Shown: piece by piece, positions 32,574 through 40,659 of the stretch | How positions within the stretch are numbered: the first letter of the stretch is position 1 | Layout of the letters: the number at the start of each line of letters is the position of its first letter | Source: Corynebacterium halotolerans YIM 70093 = DSM 44683 | GTDB lineage: Bacteria; Actinomycetota; Actinomycetes; Mycobacteriales; Mycobacteriaceae | DNA: 64,000 nt | NCBI RefSeq assembly: GCF_000341345.1 | Contig: NC_020302.1 | Span: 1 to 64,000 of the forward strand | Direction of reading: 5' to 3' | Notes under the pieces: generated by a model | What the model saw: only the letters and a program-made list of their open reading frames with translations | Told to the model about the DNA's origin: nothing | Database searches by the model: none | Translations under genes and position numbers: made by a program

Positions 32574-32923
32574 CGGCGCAGCCCTCCTTTCTGATCTGGC
32601 TCACCGGATGGATGAAGCACCCCGCCACGGTGCTCAACGTGACGAGGGGCGGTGGAAAGGGATCGGTCGATCCCGGGTTCCGCCGCCACGCGCTGCGTCG
32701 TAGGCCCGGCAAAAGGCCCTGCTACAGGCGTCTTTCACCGGCGACGCGCGCACGATGGTCACTAGTATAGGGGGCACACCCGCCCTCAACGTAGCCGTGA
32801 CAAGGATCTCCCCTGTTTTTATCGTGTTGATTGAGGGGCGGTTTTTGCGGTCTGAGCTGTGGATTTGCCTTTCCTTAGGGGGTGCGTGCTATCTTAAGGA
32901 AGTCGCAAAGCGATCAACCACTC
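32574..32923. other. Intergenic region between fhaA and tRNA-Leu
   Basis: No gene is seen. It should hold the kinase-operon promoter on the minus strand and the tRNA-Leu promoter on the plus strand (a possible -10, TATCTT, at about 32890). The DNA around 32810-32900 is AT-richer than the flanks. Confidence 0.5.
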
Positions 32924-33007
32924 GGGCGAGTGGCGGAATTGGCAGACGCGCTGGCTTCAGGTGCCAGTGTCCGCAAGGACGTGGGGGTTCAAGTCCCCCT
33001 TCGCCCA
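32924..33007 (+). tRNA. tRNA-Leu (CAG)
   Basis: The acceptor GGGCGAG (32924-32930) pairs with TTCGCCC (33000-33006), and the discriminator is A. The anticodon loop TTCAGGT holds CAG at 32958-32960. A long variable arm (TGTCCGCAAGGACG) marks a class II tRNA. The T-arm contains GTTCAAGTC. Confidence 0.96.
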
Positions 33008-33014
33008 CAGGATA

Positions 33015-33047
33015 AAATCCCGGCTCCCGTGAGGAGCCGGGATTTTT
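33015..33047 (+). terminator. tRNA-Leu terminator
   Basis: AATCCCGGCTCC pairs with GGAGCCGGGATT around a 5-nt loop and is followed by TTTCGT. Confidence 0.9.
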
Positions 33048-33365
33048 CGTGTTTGGCCCTATGCGCGGGGACTGGGGGCCTATAGGAAAAATGTGTGTTT
33101 TCCCGGGAGCGTTGCTCCAGCGCGGCTGTTGGGGCAGCGCTCGGGACGCTGACACTGCGCTGTGAGTCGCGTCCTAAAGAGGCGGTGTGTCCCGGAAAAT
33201 TGGTGAATCAGCCGTTTTTTCACCAGCAAACCGCCCCTTCAGGACAGGCGGAGGATGTAGGGCGGTGGTGACTGACGGCGGGCTGGTGTTCATGGATCTT
33301 CACAAGTACCGCCGGTAGATACTTTTGCAGCTCTGGTGACAGGATCCTGCTCAGTGGCCTGAGAC
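33048..33365. other. Gene-free region, possible mobile-element remnant
   Basis: No intact gene is supported. The minus strand has a short open stretch reading LQKYLPAVLVKIHEHQPAVS near 33265-33340, and GTGTGTCCCGGAAAATTGG near 33185-33205 has the look of an insertion-sequence end. I could not identify a family, so this is tentative. Confidence 0.25.
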
Positions 33366-34328
33366 TCAGGCGGAGATCCCGAAGAGGCGTCCGCCGCGCT
33401 TCCGGGCGCCGACCACCATCGCGGTGCGGACTCTGGTGATGCTCTCGCCCCACCGGGAATCCGAGATGAACCGGTAGAGATCACCCTGATTGCGCATGGT
33501 GACGTCGATAAGCAGCTGGTAGTCGCCGGCGATGGCCGCCGCGTAGCGGACCTGGGGTGCGGCGGCGAGCTCCGTGCCCAGCCTGTCGATCAGCTGTGGG
33601 GTGGTCTGCACCCACAGCTGTGCCTCCACTGGAAGTCCCATCAGGCCGGGCTCGACCAGCGTGCGGATCGTCGCGCGGGTATCTCCGAGGATCTGCTCCA
33701 GGCGGCGGGCCACCGAGCTTTCGCTCAGGCCCACCTGCCGGGCGGTGAACTCCAGGCTCGCCCGGCCGTCGGCCTTGAGGACCTCGATGATCGCCTGGTC
33801 GGTCTCCTCGGGTGGTTCCCTGTGCTCCCAACTGGTGCGGTCCGGGCCGAAGGGGTCGGCCAGGGCCCGTTCCTCGGTCTCGGTGAGCACTCCGGCGCGC
33901 CAGCCACGGATCGTCTTGAAGTACTTCAACACCGGATACGTGGAGTAGCGCGCGAGCCCGGGCGTGGCCGGCAACTGCATGGTCAGCACGTCCGCCGGGT
34001 CGCCGTTGTAGTGCAACTCGGTCACCACGTCGTCGGGACCGGTGATCAGGTAGGTGTATGTGGTGTCCGAGCGTTGCGCCAGGGACTCGCATGTCATCCG
34101 TGCCGCCCCGGGTGTGCAGGAGAAGGTCGCCACGATGGTGCCGGAGCGGTTCTCGATGGCCGCCACCGTCACGGTGCCGCTCTCCAGCAGTGCCGCGCCA
34201 TAGCGCGCGACGGTGCGTTCGGGCTCACCGAGCACGCGCGCGATCTTGCGCCAGGTGGCACGGCCATCGACCTGCAGGGCGCCCACGATGCGGCGCTGCA
34301 ACGGATTCAGGGTTTCCGTGGTCCTCAT
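33366..34328 (-). CDS. Tandem-domain Lrp/AsnC family transcriptional regulator
   Basis: A 320-residue regulator with two Lrp-like halves. The first winged HTH (LNPLQRRIVGALQVDGRATW, about 7-55) is followed by an effector domain. A second HTH (ETDQAIIEVLKADGRASLEF, then QVGLSESSVARRLEQIL, about 175-220) is followed by a second RAM-like domain ending near residue 310. Single-unit Lrp proteins are about 150 residues, so this is the tandem form. It is divergent from a membrane-protein and amidohydrolase operon, with a 13-bp inverted repeat between, and probably controls that operon in response to an amino acid or peptide. Confidence 0.88.
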   Translation of the reverse strand: MRTTETLNPLQRRIVGALQVDGRATWRKIARVLGEPERTVARYGAALLESGTVTVAAIENRSGTIVATFSCTPGAARMTCESLAQRSDTTYTYLITGPDDVVTELHYNGDPADVLTMQLPATPGLARYSTYPVLKYFKTIRGWRAGVLTETEERALADPFGPDRTSWEHREPPEETDQAIIEVLKADGRASLEFTARQVGLSESSVARRLEQILGDTRATIRTLVEPGLMGLPVEAQLWVQTTPQLIDRLGTELAAAPQVRYAAAIAGDYQLLIDVTMRNQGDLYRFISDSRWGESITRVRTAMVVGARKRGGRLFGISA

Positions 34329-34374
34329 ATTTCTCAGTTCGCTAGGGGAACGGTTTCACCCGCCCGGAAGCAGG

Positions 34375-34447
34375 ATCTGGCTGATTCCCCTTATGCTGGC
34401 ATTCTTCTGCCGCATAAATGGCCGAATCAGCCAGATTTCTGGCAGAA
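34375..34447. promoter_or_regulatory. Inverted-repeat operator region of the Lrp-like regulator
   Basis: ATCTGGCTGATTC (34375-34387) and GAATCAGCCAGAT (34424-34436) are perfect 13-bp arms 36 bp apart. A second pair, TTCTGCC (34405-34411) and GGCAGAA (34441-34447), interleaves with it. Both lie in the 217-bp divergent promoter. Confidence 0.7.
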
Positions 34448-34546
34448 ATCCTCTTCTCTTGCCATGAGCGTGGCACATCGCCGATTGTTGAGTCCGTGAG
34501 ATTCACATCACATGCATCGACCGTGAGTGCCTGAGAAGGAGACACC

Positions 34547-35296
34547 GTGACTCAACCGCTCGTCCTGGCCGCCACGAATCCGTCCTCGACGGACATCTGG
34601 GCCGTGGCCAACACCCCGTTCCTCTGGTTCTGCGCATTCGGCGTCTTCGGCGTGATCTTCGTGCAGACGATCCTCTACGTGCGCGCGGCCCGGGCGGCGG
34701 CCCCGGGCATCGACATGCCGAACCGCGAGCTGAAGGAGTCCTTCCGCGCCGGCGCGGTGGCCTCCATCGGGCCGTCGCTGGCCGTGGTGCTGGTTGCCAT
34801 CGCGCTGCTCGCGCTCTTCGGGACGCCGGCGGTGTTGATGCGCATCGGCCTGATCGGCTCCGTCCAGGCGGAGACCGGCTCGGCGAACCTTTCGGCCGTG
34901 TCCATGGGGGCGCAACTGGGCGGCGACTCGTACACCCAGCAGGTCTTCGCCGTCGCGTTCGTGGCGATGAGCCTTTCCGGCGCGATGTGGATGTTGTGCA
35001 CACTGTTGCTCACGCCGGTGCTCAAGCGCGGCGGAAAGTCGCTCGCCACCAGGAACCCGGTGGCCATGGCGCTGATTCCGGCCGCTGCGCTGCTCGGTGC
35101 GTTCTCCATGATCACCGTCGCGGAGCTGCCCAAGTCCAATATCCATCTGGTGCTGGTGTTCATCTCCGCGGGTGTGATGGCGCTCTGCCTCTTCCTGGCC
35201 AAGGTGTTGCGGGCCAAGTGGCTCAAGGAATGGTCGCTGGGCTTTTCCATCGCCATCACCATCACCGCGGCCTACTTCCTCCACACCGCCGCCTGA
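34547..35296 (+). CDS. DUF5058-type multi-pass membrane protein
   Basis: A 249-residue integral membrane protein with about six helices. GTG start with AGAAGGAGA upstream. It begins with a short extracellular segment then FLWFCAFGVFGVIFVQTILYV. The segment RAGAVASIGPSLAVVLVAIALLALFGTPAVLMRIGLIGS is typical of the DUF5058 family, which I recognise by pattern only. The next gene is another membrane protein 17 bp away, and an M20 amidohydrolase follows, so the pair probably forms a transporter for a peptide or acylated amino acid. Confidence 0.75.
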   Translation: MTQPLVLAATNPSSTDIWAVANTPFLWFCAFGVFGVIFVQTILYVRAARAAAPGIDMPNRELKESFRAGAVASIGPSLAVVLVAIALLALFGTPAVLMRIGLIGSVQAETGSANLSAVSMGAQLGGDSYTQQVFAVAFVAMSLSGAMWMLCTLLLTPVLKRGGKSLATRNPVAMALIPAAALLGAFSMITVAELPKSNIHLVLVFISAGVMALCLFLAKVLRAKWLKEWSLGFSIAITITAAYFLHTAA

Positions 35297-35313
35297 CCCA
35301 AGGGAGCACCATC

Positions 35314-36075
35314 ATGGCAATCACCTCCACACCAACCAACCAGCCGACCACCCAGCCGGACGCCCCGAGCGCCTCGCAGGCCGACGAAGCCATGTCCCGC
35401 TTCGAGACCCGGACCAGCCGGTACGGCACCTGGACCATGACCGCCGGCCTGATCTTCTCGCTGCTCGGGCCCGCCTACCTCGTGTTCTTCGGCGGCCTGG
35501 AGATCACCCCGGGGATGGTCTGGCTCGCGTTCCTCGCCGTTGCCGCGACCTTCGGCGTCCTGTGGTTCCTCGAGCCGCTGACCTATTTCCCGATCCTCGG
35601 GCCGGCCGCCATGTACCAGGCCTTCATGATCGGCAACATCTCCAACAAGCTGCTCCCGGCGGCGATCGTCGCGCAGTCCTCCATCGGTGCCAAACCCGGG
35701 TCCCGGCGTGGTGACCTCTCGGCGGTCATGGCGATCGGTGGTGCCGCCACGGTCCATCTGCTCAGCCTGCTGGTCTTCGTCGGGCTGTTCGGTACCTGGC
35801 TCGTCTCGCTCGTCCCGCAGGACATCATCGAGGTCGCGCGGCTCTACATCCTGCCGTCCCTGATGGGCGCGATTCTGGTGCAGGCCATCGTCTCCATGAA
35901 GAACCTGCGCGCCACCGTCGTGGCCATCTCCCTCGCCCTGATCATGCAGTTCCTCATCGTCCCGATCTTCCCGCAGCTGGCGATGTTCGCCACCGCCGTC
36001 GTGGTGATCGCCTCCATCGTGATCAGCTGGCTCGTCCGCGAGCGTGGACCGGCGCAGACCACCCCCGACGCCTAG
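35314..36075 (+). CDS. Multi-pass membrane protein, partner of the upstream gene
   Basis: A 253-residue protein starting MAITSTPTNQPTTQPD at 35314, preceded by GGGAG; the frame is open upstream but overlaps the previous gene. After a hydrophilic N-terminus of about 45 residues there are roughly six helices, including TAGLIFSLLGPAYLVFFGGL, ILPSLMGAILVQAIVSM and LAMFATAVVVIASIVISWLV. The loop YFPILGPAAMYQAFMIGNISNKLLPAAIVAQ is notably conserved-looking. It is probably the second half of a two-subunit transporter with the gene 17 bp upstream. Substrate unknown. Confidence 0.7.
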   Translation: MAITSTPTNQPTTQPDAPSASQADEAMSRFETRTSRYGTWTMTAGLIFSLLGPAYLVFFGGLEITPGMVWLAFLAVAATFGVLWFLEPLTYFPILGPAAMYQAFMIGNISNKLLPAAIVAQSSIGAKPGSRRGDLSAVMAIGGAATVHLLSLLVFVGLFGTWLVSLVPQDIIEVARLYILPSLMGAILVQAIVSMKNLRATVVAISLALIMQFLIVPIFPQLAMFATAVVVIASIVISWLVRERGPAQTTPDA

Positions 36076-36117
36076 CCATCCCCTCCGACTCATCCCCACA
36101 GACAAGGACCTTTCCCC

Positions 36118-37368
36118 ATGCTCACCACCTCCGTACCCGAGAACGACGCCGCGGCCCTGCACGAGATGTACCGGCACCTGCACGCCCACCCGGAGTTGTC
36201 CATGCAGGAACACCGGACCGCCGCCTATATAGAGGACAAGCTCTCCGGGATCGGCATCGAGCACTTCCGCTGCGGCGGCACCGGGGTCGTCGGAATCGAC
36301 CGCAACGGCGACGGCCCCGTCATCGCCTTCCGGGCGGACACCGATGGACTCCCCATCCAGGAGGACACCGGTGCCGAGTACGCCTCCGCGGCGACCGGCC
36401 GTCTCGAGGACGGCACGGAGGTTCCGGTGATGCACGGCTGCGGACACGACACCCACGTCGCAGCCGCGCTGACCGCGGCGAAACTGATGCATGACCGCCG
36501 CGCGGAATGGCACGGCACCGTGGTGTGGATCTTCCAGCCCGGGGAGGAGACGGCCGCCGGTTCCCGCGCCATGGTCGACGACGGGCTGTGGGAGAAGGTG
36601 CCCAGGCCGGAGGTGATTCTGGGCCAGCACGTGTTCCCGAACCCGGCCGGCACCATCGGCATCACCCCGGAGAGCACCATGGCGCTGGCCGACTCCCTGA
36701 AGATCACCGTCTTCGGCCGCCAGTCCCACGGCTCGCAACCCCAGGACTCCATCGACCCGATCGCCCTCGGCGTCTACATGCTCAACCGCCTGCAGTCCAT
36801 CACCTCCCGCGAGCTGGCCCCGCTGGACCCGGCCGTGGTCACTTGCGGCACCTTCCACGCCGGCCTCAAGGAGAACATCATTCCCGAGAAGGCAGAATTC
36901 ACCCTGAACATCCGGACCCTGACCGACGAGGTCCGCGCGCAGGTGCTCGCGGCGGTGGAGCGGATCGTGAAAGCCGAGGCCCTGGCTTCCGGCGCGCCGG
37001 AACCGCTCATCGAGGAGCTCTACACCTTCCCGCGGATGTACAACGATCCCGCGCACACCGAACGGATCATCGGGGCGCTGTCTGAGGAACTGGGTGACGG
37101 GAAGGTCGTGATCAACCCGCCCAAGATGGGCTCCGAGGACTTCGGCTGGCTCGGCGACAGCATCGGCGTGCCCTACGTCTTCTGGTACTTCGGCGGCTCC
37201 GACCCCGAGGATCCGAACCCGCCGGTGAATCACTCGCCGTACTTCCTGCCGGTCATGGAGCCGACGCTGAGCACGGGTGTGCGGGCCGCCCTGGCGGCCA
37301 TCGGGCACTATCTGTCCTCCGGCGCGGACGTCCCCCGTTCCGCGGAGCCGGCGGCCGCCCGCGTGTAG
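36118..37368 (+). CDS. M20 family amidohydrolase (amidohydrolase/carboxypeptidase type)
   Basis: Metal-dependent hydrolase of N-acyl amino acids or related amides, cytoplasmic. The 416-residue protein carries the family motifs HAHPELSMQEHRTAAYI (about 21-37), FRADTDGLPIQEDTG, MHGCGHDTHVAAAL (metal-binding Cys and His, about 104-117), QPGEETAAGSRAM (catalytic Glu-Glu) and the C-terminal GSEDFGWLG with a metal-binding Glu. A 42-bp gap separates it from the membrane-protein pair, with which it forms an operon: uptake followed by intracellular hydrolysis is the likely logic. Confidence 0.9.
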   Translation: MLTTSVPENDAAALHEMYRHLHAHPELSMQEHRTAAYIEDKLSGIGIEHFRCGGTGVVGIDRNGDGPVIAFRADTDGLPIQEDTGAEYASAATGRLEDGTEVPVMHGCGHDTHVAAALTAAKLMHDRRAEWHGTVVWIFQPGEETAAGSRAMVDDGLWEKVPRPEVILGQHVFPNPAGTIGITPESTMALADSLKITVFGRQSHGSQPQDSIDPIALGVYMLNRLQSITSRELAPLDPAVVTCGTFHAGLKENIIPEKAEFTLNIRTLTDEVRAQVLAAVERIVKAEALASGAPEPLIEELYTFPRMYNDPAHTERIIGALSEELGDGKVVINPPKMGSEDFGWLGDSIGVPYVFWYFGGSDPEDPNPPVNHSPYFLPVMEPTLSTGVRAALAAIGHYLSSGADVPRSAEPAAARV

Positions 37369-37430
37369 TTCCGGTGGGGCCGGGAAACGGTTGTCCACTG
37401 CCGACGCCCGCCTCCGGTACGCTGCGCCCC

Positions 37431-37739
37431 ATGACCAGGATTCTCGGTGTCCGTGTCGACGATCGCGGCCGCTGCGTGCACTACGCCGGCCCCCACGACG
37501 TCGTCGCCAACCGCTGTGCGACCTGCGACGGGTTCTTCGCCTGCCACCGTTGCCACGACGAGCTGACCGACCACCCCTTCGGCAGGATGCGTACCGACGC
37601 CGCCGGGTCCGTGCTCTGCGGTGCGTGCGGGCACGTCATGGGCTACCGCGAGTACTCGCGTTCGCTCGGCTGCCCCGGCTGCGGGCACCCCTTCAATCCG
37701 GGGTGCAGCCTGCACGCACCGCTGTACTTTGAGCTGTAG
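37431..37739 (+). CDS. CHY zinc finger protein
   Basis: A 102-residue protein starting MTRILGVRVDDRGRCVHYAGPHDVV. CVHY matches the CHY-type motif, and the Cys/His ligands continue as CATCDGFFACHRCHDEL, LCGACGHVMG and CPGCGHPFNPGCSLH. At least nine cysteines and several histidines could bind two or three zinc ions. The family includes the Hot13 helper of mitochondrial protein import; bacterial roles are unknown. It appears monocistronic, with a convergent hairpin downstream. Confidence 0.85.
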   Translation: MTRILGVRVDDRGRCVHYAGPHDVVANRCATCDGFFACHRCHDELTDHPFGRMRTDAAGSVLCGACGHVMGYREYSRSLGCPGCGHPFNPGCSLHAPLYFEL

Positions 37740-37755
37740 GCCCGCTCATACAGCG

Positions 37756-37788
37756 AGGCCCGTGCCGGCGCTGGGCCGGGCACGGGCT
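37756..37788. terminator. Convergent hairpin between CHY gene and secreted paralogue
   Basis: AGGCCCGTGCCGGC and GGCCGGGCACGGGCT form an imperfect GC-rich stem around a 4-nt loop. There is no T-run on either side; position between two converging genes supports a termination role. Confidence 0.5.
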
Positions 37789-37813
37789 GAGTGATGTGGG
37801 CTGTTGGCATTGG

Positions 37814-38410
37814 TCAGCGGGAGGAGCCGGACCCCATGAGAAGGCCGAGAAGGAGCGGGATGTCCGAGGAGCCGAGAGCGGGCACCTCGTAGTCGTCGTG
37901 GTCCCAGCCCTGGTCGTCCTGGATGGTCTCAGTGTCGTTATTGTCCGGGGTGGCGTCCTCACCCGGAGTCGGGGTCGGGGGCTCGGTGTCCTGGTCGTCC
38001 TCATCGTCCCGGTCGTTCTCGTTGGAGGCCGGGGTGTCCGGGTTCTGCGGAGAGGGGGCCGGCTGGGACGGTTCCGGCTCGGCGGGCATCTCCACCGGGG
38101 CCTGTCCGCCACCCTTGAGACCGCAGCGGTCGGCGGCCTCCTCGACGCGGGCCAGGGCCGCGCGGATCTCATCGCCGCGTGAGTGGAAGGTTGCGGCGAG
38201 GCGGGCCTGGGAGGCTGTCTTGTCGTACTCAGCCTCACTGGTCCAGTATTTTCCGGCCTGTTCACAGGTGATCTGGCCGGAGGGCAGCTTGGCGAGCATG
38301 TCATCGACGATGTCGGCGGAGGCGGTGGCGGGCAGGGCGGTGGCGAGGAGAACGGCGGAAGCGGCGGTCACGATGCCGGTCCGGACCGAACGACGTGAGA
38401 GAAGGTTCAT
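37814..38410 (-). CDS. Secreted two-cysteine protein, paralogue 1
   Basis: A 198-residue protein starting MNLLSRRSVRTG, with an export signal (VTAASAVLLATALPATASA). The mature core has ITCEQAGKYWTSEAEYDKTASQAR and ends RVEEAADRCGLKGGG, leaving two conserved cysteines for a probable disulfide. The C-terminal half is acidic, Pro/Asp-rich and low complexity, ending in LGLLMGSGSSR. It is the most divergent of three tandem paralogues (next at 38593 and 39325). A -10-like CATAGT ends 7 bp before the ATG with no ribosome site, suggesting a leaderless transcript. Function unknown. Confidence 0.78.
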   Translation of the reverse strand: MNLLSRRSVRTGIVTAASAVLLATALPATASADIVDDMLAKLPSGQITCEQAGKYWTSEAEYDKTASQARLAATFHSRGDEIRAALARVEEAADRCGLKGGGQAPVEMPAEPEPSQPAPSPQNPDTPASNENDRDDEDDQDTEPPTPTPGEDATPDNNDTETIQDDQGWDHDDYEVPALGSSDIPLLLGLLMGSGSSR

Positions 38411-38592
38411 GCCGCTTACTATGACATGCATGGGTAGAAGCTGATATTTAAATGAGAAACTGCTTCCTCAACTTTTCGTTCTTCCCCCCATTGCGGTAAC
38501 CGGAGCGCCTTTGAACGCGGGTCAAACGTCAGGAAACCGGGGTCCGACGGTGCTCGGCCGAACCCCGGCGACCGTGCCCTCACCGGGGGTGG

Positions 38593-39204
38593 TTAGCGCG
38601 GCAGGGTGACGCCGAACTGGGAGAGGAAGTCGGCGACGATCCGCAGCACGTCCGGGATGACGACGGTGGCGACGTCGCCGACCGGCACGTCGACGGTCGG
38701 GGTGCCCGGGGCCACCGGGACGGTGAAGATCTGGCGCTCGGTGGCGGCCTCGTCGTCGGCGGGGGCGGTCTCCTGGGCGGGAGCCTCCTGGACGGGCACC
38801 GGGGCAGGTGCCGGAGCGTCGTCGTTGGTCTGCACGGGCTGCTGCTGGACGGGGGCCTGCGGGGCCGGAGCCTGCTCCTGCTGTGCCGGTGCCACGGCGC
38901 CGCCGCCCTTGAGACCGCAGCGGTCGGCGGCCTCGTCCACGCGGGCCAGGGCCGCGTTGATCTCGCCGCCGCGCGGGTGGAAGACGGCCACCGCGCGGGC
39001 CTGGGCGGCGATCTCGTTGTACTCGGCCTCGGTGGTCCAGTAGTTCTCGGCCTGCTCGCAGGTGATCTGGCCGGCGGGCAGCGCGTTCAGCGCGCGGTCG
39101 ACGGGATCCGCGGAAGCGGTGGCGGGCAGGGCGGTGGCCAGGGCGGCGGTGGTGGCGGCGGTGATGAGTCCGGTCTTGACGGTCCGGCGGGAGAGGATGC
39201 TCAT
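38593..39204 (-). CDS. Secreted two-cysteine protein, paralogue 2
   Basis: A 203-residue protein starting MSILSRRTVKTGLITAATTA, with signal peptide cleavage probably after ATASA. The core ITCEQAENYWTTEAEYNEIAAQARAVAVFHPRGGEINAALARVDEAADRCGL is close to paralogue 3. A Pro/Ala/Gln-rich linker follows (about 105-150). The C-terminal segment TVPVAPGTPTVDVPVGDVATVVIPDVLRIVADFLSQFG is shared with paralogue 3 and looks like a small amphipathic domain. CATAGT lies 7 bp before the ATG, as in the other two copies. No homologous function is recognised. Confidence 0.8.
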   Translation of the reverse strand: MSILSRRTVKTGLITAATTAALATALPATASADPVDRALNALPAGQITCEQAENYWTTEAEYNEIAAQARAVAVFHPRGGEINAALARVDEAADRCGLKGGGAVAPAQQEQAPAPQAPVQQQPVQTNDDAPAPAPVPVQEAPAQETAPADDEAATERQIFTVPVAPGTPTVDVPVGDVATVVIPDVLRIVADFLSQFGVTLPR

Positions 39205-39324
39205 GGCGACCACTATGACACGGATAGGCCGATCCTGAAACCGGAAAGTACAAAAACCACCGTCACGCATGAAAGAGGACCGACGGGAAGCCCCGCCGGG
39301 CCTCTGGCGGGTCAGCGTGACCGG

Positions 39325-39858
39325 CTAGCGGGAGGAACCGACCCCGAACTGGGCGAAGAAGTCGGCCACGATCTGCAACACGTCCGGGATGACGAAGGTG
39401 GCGACGTCGCCGACCGGCACGTTGACGGTCGGAGTGCCCGGGGCGACCGGAACGGTGATGACCTGGCCGACCGGAGCCGGGCCCTTGTTGTTGGCCGGTG
39501 CCTGCGGGGCGGGGGAACCGCCGTTGCCCGGGGCAGGTGCCGGATTGGCGGTGCCGCCACCCTTGAGTCCGCAGCGGTCGGCGGCCTCGTCCACGCGGGC
39601 GAGGGCGTCACGGATCTCGCCGCCGCGCGGGTGGAACACGGCCACGGCGCGGGCCTGCGCGGCGATGCTGTCGTACTGGGCCTCGGTGGTCCAGTACTCG
39701 TTGGCCTGCTCGCAGGTGATCTCGCCGGCGGGCAGCGCAGCCAGCGCGCGGTCGACGGGATCCGCGGAAGCGGTGGCGGGGGCGACGGTGGCCAGGGCGG
39801 CGACCGTGGCGGCCGTGACCGCACCGGTCTTCACGGAACGACGGGAGAGGAAGCTCAT
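39325..39858 (-). CDS. Secreted two-cysteine protein, paralogue 3
   Basis: A 177-residue protein starting MSFLSRRSVKTGAVTAAT, with the same signal peptide pattern. The core ITCEQANEYWTTEAQYDSIAAQARAVAVFHPRGGEIRDALARVDEAADRCGL has the paired cysteines. The linker is shorter than in paralogue 2, and the C-terminal TVPVAPGTPTVNVPVGDVATFVIPDVLQIVADFFAQFG is nearly the same. AATAGT lies 7 bp before the ATG. The three genes arose by tandem duplication; copy 1 has lost or replaced the C-terminal segment. Confidence 0.8.
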   Translation of the reverse strand: MSFLSRRSVKTGAVTAATVAALATVAPATASADPVDRALAALPAGEITCEQANEYWTTEAQYDSIAAQARAVAVFHPRGGEIRDALARVDEAADRCGLKGGGTANPAPAPGNGGSPAPQAPANNKGPAPVGQVITVPVAPGTPTVNVPVGDVATFVIPDVLQIVADFFAQFGVGSSR

Positions 39859-39865
39859 GCGCCCT

Positions 39866-39871
39866 ACTATT
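39866..39871 (-). promoter_or_regulatory. -10 element of paralogue 3 (leaderless)
   Basis: AATAGT on the minus strand ends 7 bp before the ATG. This spacing puts the transcription start at or next to the initiation codon. The other two paralogues have CATAGT at the same distance (complement of 38418-38423 and 39212-39217). Confidence 0.6.
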
Positions 39872-39994
39872 GCACGATTCGGTTGTGCCGGAAAACGCGG
39901 CGCTGTCGTCGGGCCGGTCGGGTTCCCGGCGGCGGGGGCCGGATTTCTCTACTCTGAAACCTGAATCACACTTTCCCTCCCCGAAGGGCACCCC

Positions 39995-40639
39995 ATGCGC
40001 CGCATGCTCACCGCTTTGACCGCACTCACCCTGGCCGCGGCACTGACCGTGCCCGCCGCCCACGCCCAGGACGCCTTCGACGGCGGCCGCCAGCTCGGCG
40101 GCTCCAGCCAGCTCGTACCCCGGGGTTTCTCGGGTGCGAACCAGCTCCCCGAGACCGATCAGAAGGTCGACCTGGAGCGCTACGCCGGCACCTGGTACCA
40201 GGTCGCCGCCCTCCCGCAGCCCTACACCGTGCAGTGCGCCCACGACACCACCGCCGAGTACCAGATGCTCGACGAGCGGACCATCTCCGTGCGCAACTCC
40301 TGCGGCACGCTGGTCGGCCCGGACTCCGTCATCGAGGGCACCGCGACCGTCCGCTCCGACGCCTCCCTGCGCGTCAACTTCGGCGGCGTGCCCTTCCAGG
40401 ACCCGAACGGGCCGACCAACTACCGCGTCACCTATCTCGCCGACGACTACTCCCTGGCCGTGGTGGGCGATCCGGACCGGCTCTCCGGCTTCGTGCTCTC
40501 CCGCACCCCGGACCTGAGTCCGGAGCAGTGGTCGCAGGTCCGGGGCATCGTGGAGTCGCGCAGCTGGTGGTCGTGCGCCTTCCTCACCGTGCCCATGGCC
40601 GGGGGACGCGGCGACGTCGCCCCGCTGTGCACCCAGTAG
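39995..40639 (+). CDS. Secreted lipocalin-family protein
   Basis: A 214-residue exported protein: signal peptide MRRMLTALTALTLAAALTVPAAHAQ, then a linker and the bacterial lipocalin (Blc-like) motif LERYAGTWYQVAALPQPY with the conserved GxW. YRVTYLADDYSLAVVGDPDR and SGFVLSRTPDLS fit strands G-H of the barrel. There is no lipobox cysteine after the signal, so it is secreted rather than lipidated. The terminal YAG-TWY motif supports small hydrophobic ligand binding. It is followed 20 bp later by an oxidoreductase and may be cotranscribed. Confidence 0.85.
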   Translation: MRRMLTALTALTLAAALTVPAAHAQDAFDGGRQLGGSSQLVPRGFSGANQLPETDQKVDLERYAGTWYQVAALPQPYTVQCAHDTTAEYQMLDERTISVRNSCGTLVGPDSVIEGTATVRSDASLRVNFGGVPFQDPNGPTNYRVTYLADDYSLAVVGDPDRLSGFVLSRTPDLSPEQWSQVRGIVESRSWWSCAFLTVPMAGGRGDVAPLCTQ

Positions 40640-40659
40640 AACAACCGGAAGGAGACCGC

